From contig JBGPBY010000316.1 in assembly GCA_041481485.1 (NCBI GenBank), positions 1 through 8,578 on the forward strand: a DNA stretch of 8,578 nucleotides. The letters are read 5' to 3'. This document shows positions 1 to 6,016 of the stretch, piece by piece; position 1 is the stretch's first letter, and every line of letters starts with the position of its first letter. Source of the DNA: JBGPBY01 sp041481485. Its GTDB lineage: Bacteria > Acidobacteriota > Terriglobia > 20CM-2-55-15. The notes below the pieces were generated by a model that worked only from the letters and a program-made list of their open reading frames with translations, searched no databases and was not told the DNA's origin. The translations under genes were made by a program, and so were the position numbers.

Positions 1-2
1 GA

Positions 3-380
3 GACATACCGGATATTGCGACGATCGTAAGACCCGGCCAGGTTCCGGCACTATTGCAGATCACCGCGCAGTATGCCGGCCAGCTGACAAACATGTCCGA
101 GATTGGCCGTGGCATCGCGCTCGATCACAAAACAACTGAGAGTTACATCCGAGTGTTGGACCAGTTGTTTCTGTTACGCCGCATTCAGCCGTGGTCGCGC
201 AATGAATTATCCAGGGTAGTCAAGACACCGAAGCTGCACTTCCTCGACGCAGGCTTATTGACGGCCATGCGCGGATATTCTCCACGATGGCGAACAGACG
301 CTTTCATTTGCCGACAATTTGCGCTCTGCGCGGATAGCAACGCTATGGTCATGATCGAGCAGCACTGCCCTGAGAATTAG
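3..380 (+). pseudogene. DUF4143-type AAA ATPase, C-terminal fragment (5' end outside window, 3' end degenerate)
   Basis: The frame is open from the left edge, so the gene starts upstream; the TTG at 54 is only an internal codon. The edge-proximal peptide begins DIPDIATIV, like the RDIxDIAxI segment that opens the DUF4143 domain. The motif RVVKTPKLHFLDAGLLTAM, about residues 72-90 of the visible part, is the hallmark of this domain. Such proteins are large ATPases (around 380-450 residues) with an N-terminal Walker-type AAA domain; their role is poorly defined, and they often sit near toxin-antitoxin genes. In intact members a conserved segment (FGxLLExFVxxEL) follows the FLDxGLL motif. Here, after about SPRWRTDAF, the sequence turns into a Cys-rich tail of about 25 residues with no family resemblance and stops at 378-380. 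I infer a 3' truncation by deletion or recombination, so the gene is probably non-functional. Family assignment is firm; the pseudogene status is inference. Confidence 0.72.
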
Positions 381-441
381 CGCGGCGAAAATCGAAGTGT
401 TAACAAAAAGCCCGGTCCGCGGTCAGGGGTTCGAGGAGCAC

Positions 442-777
442 ATGTCGACAATCATGATCCCACGTGCAAGCGGCGAGACCCTGTCGCAGGACATCGAGGC
501 TATTTTCCGGGAGCATAGCCGGTTGGTGTATCGCACGGCGTACAGCATTACCGGAAGCTGGCAGGATGCGGAAGATATCCTTCAGACCATCTTCCTGAGA
601 TTGCTGCAGCGCGATTATCCGATCGAGTTCACGACGGGTCCGGGGGCGTATCTGTATCGATCCGCCGTCAACCTGTCGCTGAACATGGTCCGGTCGCGGA
701 AGCGGAAGAATTTCACGGACGATGAAGTGAGGCCAGCAACGCGCGACTCTTTATTTCCGACGCCAGTCCGCCGATAA
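442..777 (+). pseudogene. ECF-type RNA polymerase sigma factor, region 2 only (3'-truncated)
   Basis: The 111-residue product carries sigma-70 region 2: FREHSRLVYRTAYSITGSW is the 2.1 helix, followed by DAEDILQTIFLRLLQR (2.2, core RNA polymerase contact) and AYLYRSAVNLSLNMVRSRKR (2.3-2.4, -10 recognition). ECF sigma factors are about 170-200 residues and need region 4 to read the -35 element. Here the protein ends about 20 residues after region 2 with a tail (PTPVRR) resembling nothing in the family. No region 4 helix-turn-helix appears in any frame of the next 200 bases. The ATG at 442 is preferred over the TTG at 397 because GAGGAG at 433-438 precedes it, though the 3-nt spacing is short. 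No anti-sigma gene is adjacent. It is most likely a truncated remnant; a regulator using only region 2 is possible but unsupported. Confidence 0.7.
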
Positions 778-847
778 TGCTTGAGTGAAAGAGCCGACCG
801 ATCCTTCCATCGAACACGCACGCATTGCCGGATTTGATCTGAATTTA

Positions 848-985
848 ATGGAGATCAATCTTTCGCTGAAACCGGAGGAAAGATGGCGGCAGCATGACAT
901 GGCATTAACCGTCATTCAGGAACTGGAACAAGCGCGGTTGACTCGCGATGCAAGACTTCAGACGTCTGTTACACCGTCTCGCTGA
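848..985 (+). CDS. small hypothetical protein preceding the nucleotidyltransferase
   Basis: Short charged protein of 45 residues starting MEINLSLKPEERWRQHD and continuing as a predicted helix rich in Glu, Gln and Arg. The frame is open further upstream to a GTG at 785 (66 residues), but neither start has a recognisable ribosome binding site; the ATG is preferred because the helical, protein-like part begins there. Its 3' end overlaps the start of the nucleotidyltransferase at 948 by 38 bases in another frame, which suggests co-transcription and translational coupling. I recall similar small LxPEERxxxH proteins in front of nucleotidyltransferases of this type, where they may act as a partner or antitoxin, but I cannot name a family. 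No catalytic motif, membrane segment or signal peptide is visible. Function unknown. Confidence 0.4.
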   Translation: MEINLSLKPEERWRQHDMALTVIQELEQARLTRDARLQTSVTPSR

Positions 986-1481
986 TTCGGGCCCGGAGTT
1001 CGTCATTGTGGGCGGTTACGCCGCAGTTACCCATGGCTCCTCCTTGGTAACTCGCGATCTTGATATTTGTGCGGTCCTGTCCGAAGGGAATATTGAAAGG
1101 CTCCGGGAAATACTGGCAGAGTGGCATCCGAAGCATCGGATGACTCCGGAAAAACTCTCCTTTCTCGATTTTCCTAAGTCCGGTCCTTTGCAGAACCTGT
1201 ACCTGCTTACGGACGTTGGCATCCTTGACATCCTTTCCACTGTTCTCGGCGTCGGTGATTTCGCGCGGCTGAAGCAGGCTGCGGAAGATCCTGAAAAACG
1301 CGATAAACCAAAGACCGTTGCGGATCGCGCGGGCGGTAAGCCCCGGCGGAGTCGATCTCCACAGACCGGCATTCCACATGGCTCAGCATGGAACCCGCCT
1401 TGGGGCTCTAAACCACATGCGCTGCACAAGCGCAGCTGCACAACCAAAAACGGAGGCAAGAGAAGAACGGATTTATTGTGA
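948..1481 (+). CDS. MNT/AbiEii-like nucleotidyltransferase, C-terminus probably degenerate
   Basis: Residues 17-41 carry the minimal nucleotidyltransferase signature: FVIVGGYAAVTHGS, then TRDLDI. The GG plus the DLD pair form the nucleotide- and metal-binding site of DNA polymerase beta-like transferases such as MNT and AbiEii. The next 60 residues (a helix with NIERLREIL, then YLLTDVGILDILSTVLGVGDF) fit the family, with the aspartate of GILDIL in the usual place of the third carboxylate. From about residue 110 the sequence becomes basic and Pro/Gly/Ser-rich, unlike the expected C-terminal helices (LxxLIxAKxAxGRPKD). I infer a 3' junction with unrelated DNA. Such proteins usually nucleotidylate a partner toxin or tRNA in toxin-antitoxin or abortive-infection modules, but no HEPN partner is visible. 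The start at 948 overlaps the preceding small gene. The N-terminal call is good; the gene's functionality is doubtful. Confidence 0.62.
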   Translation: MQDFRRLLHRLADSGPEFVIVGGYAAVTHGSSLVTRDLDICAVLSEGNIERLREILAEWHPKHRMTPEKLSFLDFPKSGPLQNLYLLTDVGILDILSTVLGVGDFARLKQAAEDPEKRDKPKTVADRAGGKPRRSRSPQTGIPHGSAWNPPWGSKPHALHKRSCTTKNGGKRRTDLL

Positions 1482-1561
1482 GGACCGTTCTGCAATTCCG
1501 CCCAAAACACGGAAATGTTTTTCGCCTTGTTCCAGGATTTCTCAATCCCCCCCGAGCTAGT

Positions 1562-2830
1562 CTAAAGAAATCGCTGCGGCGAAAATGCGGCGGAGTCGAG
1601 ATGTGGCGGGCGGCCAGAAATTAGCTCGGCGATCAGCTTGCCCGTCGCCGTTGCCAGGCTCATGCCCAGCATGTTGTGGCCGGTCGCGAGGTAGACGTTC
1701 TCGAGACGCGGGGTGCGGCCGATGATGGGCAAACTATCCCAGGTCATCGGACGCCAGCCGTACCAGGTCTGAAGTTCTCCAGCCGGCGGCGGCGAGGCGA
1801 GATAATGCGCTGCCGAGTCCTGCAACTGCTGGATGCGGCGTGCGGGGATGGAGGCGTCGAACCCTGCGAACTCCATCATCGAGCCCAGGCGATAGCCGTG
1901 CTCAAAGGGTGAGACTCCGACGCGGTGCTCGGGAAACAGCATGGGACTGCGGGGGCACGGGTCGGGGCGTGGCATCGTCACGGAGTATCCCTTGCCGGGT
2001 TCGATCGGGATCGGGCATTCGAGTTCGGAAGAGAGCCGTGAACTCCATGCTCCAGTCGCGATCACGATGCGGTCCGCTTGCAGAGCCCCCTGCGAAGTGG
2101 CGAGCTGCACAACCCGGCCTTTCGACTTCTCGAAGCGCTGCAACTGGCAATGCTCAATGAAGGTCACGCCGCGTTCCCTGAGCTGCTGCGACCAACTCGC
2201 ATTGAGCAAGTCGGGACGAATCGATGTGTCGTTCGGGTAATGAAAGGCTCCGGCCAGATCAGGAATCAATGCTGGATCGAACGCGGCCAGATCGCGTCCT
2301 TCGATTCTTCGGGCGGACACACCGAAATGCTCGGTCAGCAGCCGGTCGTTCTTCGCGAAGTCGTCCATGCCGTGCTCCGTCTGCAGGACGTACAACAGGC
2401 CGGTCTCTTTCCATTCGCACGGCAAGCCTTCGTCGTGCATGAGGCGTTTGTATTCCCGCATCGAGGAATCCAGGATCGCCTTGAGATGCTGCCCGGCGGC
2501 CAGCATTTGACGGTGATTGCAACGCCTGGCGAATTGCCACATCCACTTCAGCATGGCGGGACTCAGGCGGGGCTTCACTCGAAAAGGAGCTTTCGGATTA
2601 AAGAGTGACTTCAGCGCGGTGCCAATCGCTCCCGGTTCCGTCAGGGGCAGCACATGACTCGGACAAATGAAGCCGCAGTTACCGTGCGAGCACGCGCCGC
2701 CGATCGTTCCTTGATCGATCACGGTCACTCGCAGACTGGCCGCGCTCAGGTAATGTGCGCAGGCAATGCCGATGATGCCGGATCCAACAACGATGACATC
2801 AGCATTTGCGGTCTTTGCTGTCGAAGTCAC
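1562..2830 (-). CDS. FAD-dependent D-amino-acid dehydrogenase, probable D-hydroxyproline dehydrogenase
   Basis: A 422-residue DadA-type flavoprotein. The Rossmann dinucleotide motif DVIVVGSGIIGIACAHYL is at residues 11-28 (GSGIIG at 16-21). The FAD-contacting C-terminal part has WYGWRPMTWDSLPIIGRTP from residue 356 and GHNMLGMSLATATG at 384-397, both typical of D-amino-acid dehydrogenases. No signal peptide or strong membrane segment is present, so it should be cytoplasmic or peripherally membrane-bound, passing electrons to quinones. Given the epimerase and deaminase upstream, the expected reaction is oxidation of cis-4-hydroxy-D-proline to pyrroline-4-hydroxy-2-carboxylate. The start codon is GTG at 2830, only 3 nt after the epimerase stop and in the same frame, so translation is probably coupled. 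It is the last gene of the operon. From fold alone it could act on other D-amino acids; the hydroxyproline assignment rests on context. Confidence 0.88.
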   Translation of the reverse strand: MTSTAKTANADVIVVGSGIIGIACAHYLSAASLRVTVIDQGTIGGACSHGNCGFICPSHVLPLTEPGAIGTALKSLFNPKAPFRVKPRLSPAMLKWMWQFARRCNHRQMLAAGQHLKAILDSSMREYKRLMHDEGLPCEWKETGLLYVLQTEHGMDDFAKNDRLLTEHFGVSARRIEGRDLAAFDPALIPDLAGAFHYPNDTSIRPDLLNASWSQQLRERGVTFIEHCQLQRFEKSKGRVVQLATSQGALQADRIVIATGAWSSRLSSELECPIPIEPGKGYSVTMPRPDPCPRSPMLFPEHRVGVSPFEHGYRLGSMMEFAGFDASIPARRIQQLQDSAAHYLASPPPAGELQTWYGWRPMTWDSLPIIGRTPRLENVYLATGHNMLGMSLATATGKLIAELISGRPPHLDSAAFSPQRFL

Positions 2831-2833
2831 GAA

Positions 2834-3850
2834 TCATTCCCAATCGGGCCCAATCGCGATTCCGTTGCGAAAGGGATCATCCTGTTGTTGAACCAGAGTC
2901 GACTCGGCGCAGATGTAAGCGCGCCCCGAGACCGTTGGGATGATTCGCCCCTCAGAGTCCTCGCGATACGAGGCCGTGAAAGTGCTACCGATGATGCTCT
3001 CTTGAATCCAGCGATCACCCGGCTTGAGTTTACCGTCCGCCGCCAGGCAGGCGATCTTCGCGCTGGTTCCAGTCCCGCACGGAGAGCGATCGAAGGCTCC
3101 GCCGGGACAGTACACAAAGTTGCGGCTATGCCCGCCGGCGGACTGAGCCGGGCCGAAGAATTCGACATGGTCGATCTCCGCACCGTCAGCTCCTGTGATC
3201 TGCTGATGCCGCAAAGCCAGCCGCACTTCATGGGAGGCATCGTTGAGCGGGCGGATGTTCCTGGCGGTCAGTTCAAACGGCGACTTTTCGACGAGAAAGA
3301 ACCAATTCCCGCCCCAGGCAATGTCGCCGACCACCGTACCAAGTGACGCGACCTCGACAGCCACCTTCGAGCGATAGCGATAGCTCGGCACGTTTTCGAA
3401 GGAGACTTCATTCGCCGAGAGCAGCTTCACTTCGACGACTCCGACCGGTGTCTCCAGGCGATGCGTCCCGATCCCGATCCTGCCCAGGTAAGCGAGCGTC
3501 ACGGCGACGCCAATCGTTCCATGTCCACACATGCCAAGGTAACCGGCATTATTGAAGTAGATGACGCCCGCCGCACAGGTCGCGTCCACCGGCACGCACA
3601 GCAACGCTCCGACCAGCGCCTCGGACCCGCGCGGTTCCAGGATCACCGCTCGGCGAAAATCATCAGCAGTCTCTCGAAATCGCTGCAATCGTTCGTGCAA
3701 CGAACCTTTACCCAGATCTGGTCCGCCACTCCACACGACGCGAGTCGGCTCCCCTTCGGTATGTGAATCCACCAATCGAACGCCGGGACCAACGACGTTC
3801 AATTGCCTGCTGCCGGCCAGGTGCTCCACCAGTTCTTGAAGAGTTGCCAT
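2834..3850 (-). CDS. 4-hydroxyproline epimerase (proline racemase family)
   Basis: A 338-residue proline-racemase-fold enzyme. Its two catalytic cysteines are both present: Cys108 in GYLGMCGHGTIG and Cys258 in DRSPCGTGTSA. Having Cys rather than Thr at the second site indicates a racemase or epimerase and argues against trans-3-hydroxyproline dehydratase. The N-terminal DSHTEGEPTRVV (28-39) is the family's opening motif. Expected reaction: trans-4-hydroxy-L-proline to cis-4-hydroxy-D-proline, without cofactor, in the cytoplasm. It lies between the deaminase and dehydrogenase genes of the same pathway. The start is uncertain. The ATG at 3850 lies 52 nt inside the upstream gene, has no ribosome binding site, and gives about 20 residues more than the usual N-terminus. 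A TTG at 3802-3800 overlaps the upstream stop as TTGA and would give the normal length (322 residues). Family certain; substrate strongly supported by context. Confidence 0.92.
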   Translation of the reverse strand: MATLQELVEHLAGSRQLNVVGPGVRLVDSHTEGEPTRVVWSGGPDLGKGSLHERLQRFRETADDFRRAVILEPRGSEALVGALLCVPVDATCAAGVIYFNNAGYLGMCGHGTIGVAVTLAYLGRIGIGTHRLETPVGVVEVKLLSANEVSFENVPSYRYRSKVAVEVASLGTVVGDIAWGGNWFFLVEKSPFELTARNIRPLNDASHEVRLALRHQQITGADGAEIDHVEFFGPAQSAGGHSRNFVYCPGGAFDRSPCGTGTSAKIACLAADGKLKPGDRWIQESIIGSTFTASYREDSEGRIIPTVSGRAYICAESTLVQQQDDPFRNGIAIGPDWE

Positions 3851-4743
3851 TGTTGGTGTGCGAACGCGCGCTGAGACGAGCTTAGAACATCCGACTCGTT
3901 GAAGTGCAGCTCGTACTCGGGGTTGCCTTCCAGGACCATGAGGTACTTGAAGAAGAGCACCAGGTCGGTCCCTTCATCGAACTTCGAGAGCTCTTGCAGC
4001 GCCTCATCGAGTTCCATCGCTTGACGCCGGGCCGTGGCGTCCCCGGCAGCGGCTTGCTCGCACAAGGCGATCAATCGCAGCACCGGCTTCGGCAAAGCGT
4101 TTCCGATACCCGTGATGGCTCCCACTGCTCCACAACGCACGAAACCGTGAAAAACCTGAGTATCCACGCCGACCATCAACGCCAGATCGGAATCACCGCT
4201 TGTGATGTATTCGGCGGCATAGCTCAGAGATGCCGCTCCGCCGAATTCCTTGAAGCCGACCAGATTGCGATGCTCGCACCGCAACTGCGAAAACAATTCG
4301 GCCTTCGTCTGAAATCCGTAGTAGGGACTGTTGTAGATCACCGCAGGCAGATCGCCGCCGGCTTTCAAAACCGCGGAGAAGTGAGCTCGCTGAGCCGACG
4401 CCGAGCTGCCGCGCGAAAGCACGCGCGGGATCAGCATCAGCCCCGCCGCTCCAACGGATTTGGCGTGTGTCGCATGTTCCGCAGCGAGTCGAGGATTCTG
4501 GGCTCCGGTGCCGACAACGACCGGCACTCCTGCTTCGACGAGCCGCCGCACTCCCTCTTGCCGTTGCTGATCGGTAAGCAGTGGCCAATCGCCCATGGAG
4601 CCGCAATACACGACAGCTCGCATCCCGGTTTCGATCAATTCACGAGCTTTACGGACGAGCGCCTCGTAGTTCACAGTACGGTCCGGAAAGCATGGCGTCA
4701 TCAGCGCCGGCATACAGCCACGAAAGACATCAGACGAAGACAT
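3799..4743 (-). CDS. DapA-family aldolase/deaminase, probable pyrroline-4-hydroxy-2-carboxylate deaminase
   Basis: A TIM-barrel protein of the dihydrodipicolinate synthase / N-acetylneuraminate lyase family, 314 residues from the ATG at 4743. Counting from a TTG one codon earlier (4746), the Schiff-base lysine is Lys166 in LVGFKEFGG and the conserved tyrosine is Tyr138 in AVIYNSPYYG. The usual GTTGE pyruvate-binding loop is replaced by CGSMGDWPLLT (48-58), a variant I associate with hydroxyproline-pathway members and not with true DapA. With the epimerase and D-amino-acid dehydrogenase directly downstream, the expected reaction is deamination and dehydration of pyrroline-4-hydroxy-2-carboxylate to 2-oxoglutarate semialdehyde (EC 3.5.4.22). 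AAAGGA lies 8 nt before the ATG, which favours it over the TTG. First gene of the operon, with a putative promoter just upstream. Another 2-keto-acid lyase activity is possible on sequence alone. Confidence 0.87.
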   Translation of the reverse strand: MSSSDVFRGCMPALMTPCFPDRTVNYEALVRKARELIETGMRAVVYCGSMGDWPLLTDQQRQEGVRRLVEAGVPVVVGTGAQNPRLAAEHATHAKSVGAAGLMLIPRVLSRGSSASAQRAHFSAVLKAGGDLPAVIYNSPYYGFQTKAELFSQLRCEHRNLVGFKEFGGAASLSYAAEYITSGDSDLALMVGVDTQVFHGFVRCGAVGAITGIGNALPKPVLRLIALCEQAAAGDATARRQAMELDEALQELSKFDEGTDLVLFFKYLMVLEGNPEYELHFNESDVLSSSQRAFAHQQWQLFKNWWSTWPAAGN

Positions 4744-4797
4744 CAAGCAGGTCCTTTCGCGTTGAACAAAACAGTGTGTTGGAATTCAATCGTGGAA

Positions 4798-4827
4798 AGT
4801 ATAAGTGATTTGCGGCGCCTCTGATAA
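4798..4827 (-). promoter_or_regulatory. putative sigma-70 promoter of the hydroxyproline operon
   Basis: Read on the minus strand, TTATCA (4827-4822; 4 of 6 to the -35 consensus) is separated by 18 nt from TATACT (4803-4798; 5 of 6 to the -10 consensus). Transcription would start near 4790, leaving a leader of about 45-50 nt before the deaminase ATG at 4743, with AAAGGA as ribosome binding site. The intergenic region is shared with the divergent toxin-antitoxin operon. No regulator gene lies next to it, and I see no convincing operator within the promoter. Confidence 0.45.
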
Positions 4828-4861
4828 TCCGGTTTTGGAGCACTGTCCGGAGACTTCGGTC

Positions 4862-4899
4862 TTGATGGTAGAGCATCCATGCACTACTCTGTAGTGCAT
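4862..4899 (+). promoter_or_regulatory. putative vapBC promoter with palindromic operator overlapping the start codon
   Basis: A perfect 9-bp inverted repeat, ATGCACTAC-TCT-GTAGTGCAT, spans 4879-4899 and includes the first two bases of the antitoxin ATG (4898-4900). TTGATG at 4862-4867 is a fair -35 element, and exactly 17 nt later TACTCT at 4885-4890 sits in the -10 position inside the repeat. Transcription would start at about the ATG, and no Shine-Dalgarno sequence is present, so the mRNA may be leaderless. A palindrome over the -10 and start is what one expects for autorepression by a ribbon-helix-helix antitoxin. The palindrome is seen directly; the promoter and leaderless reading are inference. 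Confidence 0.55.
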
Positions 4900-5176
4900 G
4901 AAAACTGATGTTTACAGCTGGCGCCTGGCTCCAGCCAAGAAGATGGCCCTCGAGAATCGCGCCCGGCGGGAAGGCACCAGCCTTGCTAAATTACTGGATC
5001 GTATCACTCAGGAATGGATGGAAGCCCGGAACAACGAAATCGACACTGTGGAACAGCTACGCCTTCACTCTGCGGTCCGCAAGACACTGGGTATGATTTC
5101 AGGGAAGAACCCTGAACGTGCGGAACAATCCAGAGCCGCAATTCGGAAGAGGCTGGCAGAGCGTCATGGCCGGTAA
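4898..5176 (+). CDS. ribbon-helix-helix antitoxin of a VapBC-type module
   Basis: The 92-residue protein begins MKTDVYSWRLAPAKKMALEN. A short strand (DVYSWRL, 4-10) followed by two helices (PAKKMALENRARREG, then SLAKLLDRITQEWM) is the ribbon-helix-helix DNA-binding layout. The rest is charged and helical (HSAVRKTLGMISGKNPERAEQ and a basic end), the part that would wrap the toxin. It should neutralise the adjacent PIN nuclease and repress its own promoter through the 21-bp palindrome covering its start codon. Its last 11 bases overlap the toxin gene (ATGGCCGGTAA), the usual antitoxin-first arrangement. No ribosome binding site precedes the ATG. The fold call comes from pattern and context; it is not the AbrB-type VapB. 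Confidence 0.75.
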   Translation: MKTDVYSWRLAPAKKMALENRARREGTSLAKLLDRITQEWMEARNNEIDTVEQLRLHSAVRKTLGMISGKNPERAEQSRAAIRKRLAERHGR

Positions 5177-5600
5177 TGCGTTGATCGATACGGGCGGTAT
5201 TCTTGCATTGCTGGATCGGACGGACCGATGGCATAAGCCCTGCGCTGCCGCTCTCGAGCGAATGCACCTGCCGCTTATCACTTCAGAAGCCGTACTCACC
5301 GAACTGTTTCATCTCGTGGGTGACAACTCTCGTGAAGTTCGTGCGGCATGGAAATTCGTTCGATCGGGAGCACTAACGCTTTCAACTATTGCGGATACCG
5401 ATCTTCCCTCTCTCAATGCTCTTATGGACAAATACCGCGATCGGCCCATGGATCTCGCCGATGCAACCCTGGTCCATTTGGCGGAGCGCCATTCCGTTAG
5501 TCTGATTCTGACTGTGGATCACAATGACTTCGAAACATACCGGATTCGCGGGAATCGCCGTTTCCGTATCCTACCCACCCGAGATTCGGCCCGAACGTAG
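5166..5600 (+). CDS. PIN-domain toxin (VapC-type ribonuclease)
   Basis: A 144-residue PIN domain, the normal VapC length. Conserved acidic residues are in order: Asp8 in ALIDTGGILALLD, Glu46 in SEAVLTELFHL, Asp96/Asp99 in RPMDLADATLVHLAE, and Asp118 in ILTVDHNDFETYR. These would coordinate the metal ions that cleave RNA; VapC toxins typically cut tRNA or rRNA loops. The ATG at 5166 is preferred to an in-frame GTG at 5118 because the PIN fold's first strand starts immediately after it and it gives the typical 11-bp overlap with the antitoxin. No strong ribosome binding site is visible, so translation is probably coupled to the antitoxin. All expected catalytic residues remain, so the toxin looks intact. 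Its RNA target cannot be predicted. Confidence 0.87.
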   Translation: MAGNALIDTGGILALLDRTDRWHKPCAAALERMHLPLITSEAVLTELFHLVGDNSREVRAAWKFVRSGALTLSTIADTDLPSLNALMDKYRDRPMDLADATLVHLAERHSVSLILTVDHNDFETYRIRGNRRFRILPTRDSART

Positions 5601-5653
5601 GAAGCAGAAAGGGACCAATCATTTATTACAAACCAAACTCGATGAGGTGAAGA

Positions 5654-6016
5654 ATGCGCTCAGTGGACTTGTGGAAATGGAATGGCCGCGTCGATCGCCT
5701 TGCCTATATGAGGACGGGTCTTGTATGTCTTAACGTGAAGCTGATTCTGGACTACCTCGTCGTCACGCACTTTTTTCACCGTCTATGGACTCCGCTGATC
5801 TACTGGCGTCCCTTTGATATGACCGAAAACATTCGGCATTTAACGGGAACGGACTCCACGTATGCCGCCTGTATGGCTGGGGATTGTTTGTCGGGCTGCC
5901 CTTTTGTATGGGGCTCTTCGCGGTTCTGCTTTATAGCCTCCGCCAGCCACGAAAGCAGAACGAGTGCCTGCTTGTCGCCATTTTGCCGCTGGTCCTTATG
6001 GCCGCATTGTTACTGA
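5654..6016 (+). pseudogene. N-terminal fragment of a DUF805-like membrane protein (frame lost near 5870)
   Basis: Begins MRSVDLWKWNGRVDRLAYMR, the opening seen in DUF805-like proteins, followed by one hydrophobic segment (about residues 22-42) and FHRLWTPLIYWRPFD. GAGGTG at 5644-5649 with a 4-nt spacer supports the ATG at 5654. After about residue 72 (near 5870) the translation loses membrane character and becomes Cys/Ser-rich (SSRFCFIASASHESRTSA), typical of a wrong frame. At the same point another frame opens with clean membrane sequence that continues into the SRPBCC domain. I read the two as pieces of one gene. Intact relatives, as I remember them, carry the DUF805-like part, a long second membrane section and a C-terminal SRPBCC domain; most of the linking section is absent here. 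A frameshift alone would not account for the missing length. Confidence 0.55.

Noticed and set aside
3..380. TTG at 54 as the true start of the DUF4143 protein
   Set aside because: The frame is open to the left edge and the DIPDIATIV segment upstream of the TTG belongs to the domain, so the gene starts outside the window.
969..1510. Minus-strand open frames opposite the nucleotidyltransferase
   Set aside because: The plus strand carries the GGxA/DLD nucleotidyltransferase signature; the minus frames give Arg/Ser/Cys-rich peptides without motifs.
1504..1521. AAAACA / TGTTTT hairpin as a terminator between the convergent nucleotidyltransferase and dehydrogenase genes
   Set aside because: The stem is only 6 bp and almost all A-T, so it would be weak; no GC stem is present. 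Not enough to call.
1318..1560. Plus-strand open frame after the nucleotidyltransferase break, considered as its frameshifted C-terminus
   Set aside because: The peptide does not resemble the expected AKxAxGRPKD C-terminal helices, and no single indel restores a family match.
2654..3346. Plus-strand open frame of 230 codons
   Set aside because: Antisense shadow of the dehydrogenase 5' end and the epimerase; no recognisable domain and atypical composition.
3904..4824. Long plus-strand open frame (306 codons) across the deaminase region
   Set aside because: It is antisense to the DapA-family gene, which has clear catalytic motifs, a ribosome binding site and operon context. The frame's peptide is rich in His, Arg and Gln and shows no domain.
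5840..5890. Programmed -1 frameshift joining the DUF805-like and SRPBCC frames
   Set aside because: No X-XXY-YYZ slippery heptamer or adjacent strong stem-loop is visible, and the missing middle portion of the protein points to a deletion instead.
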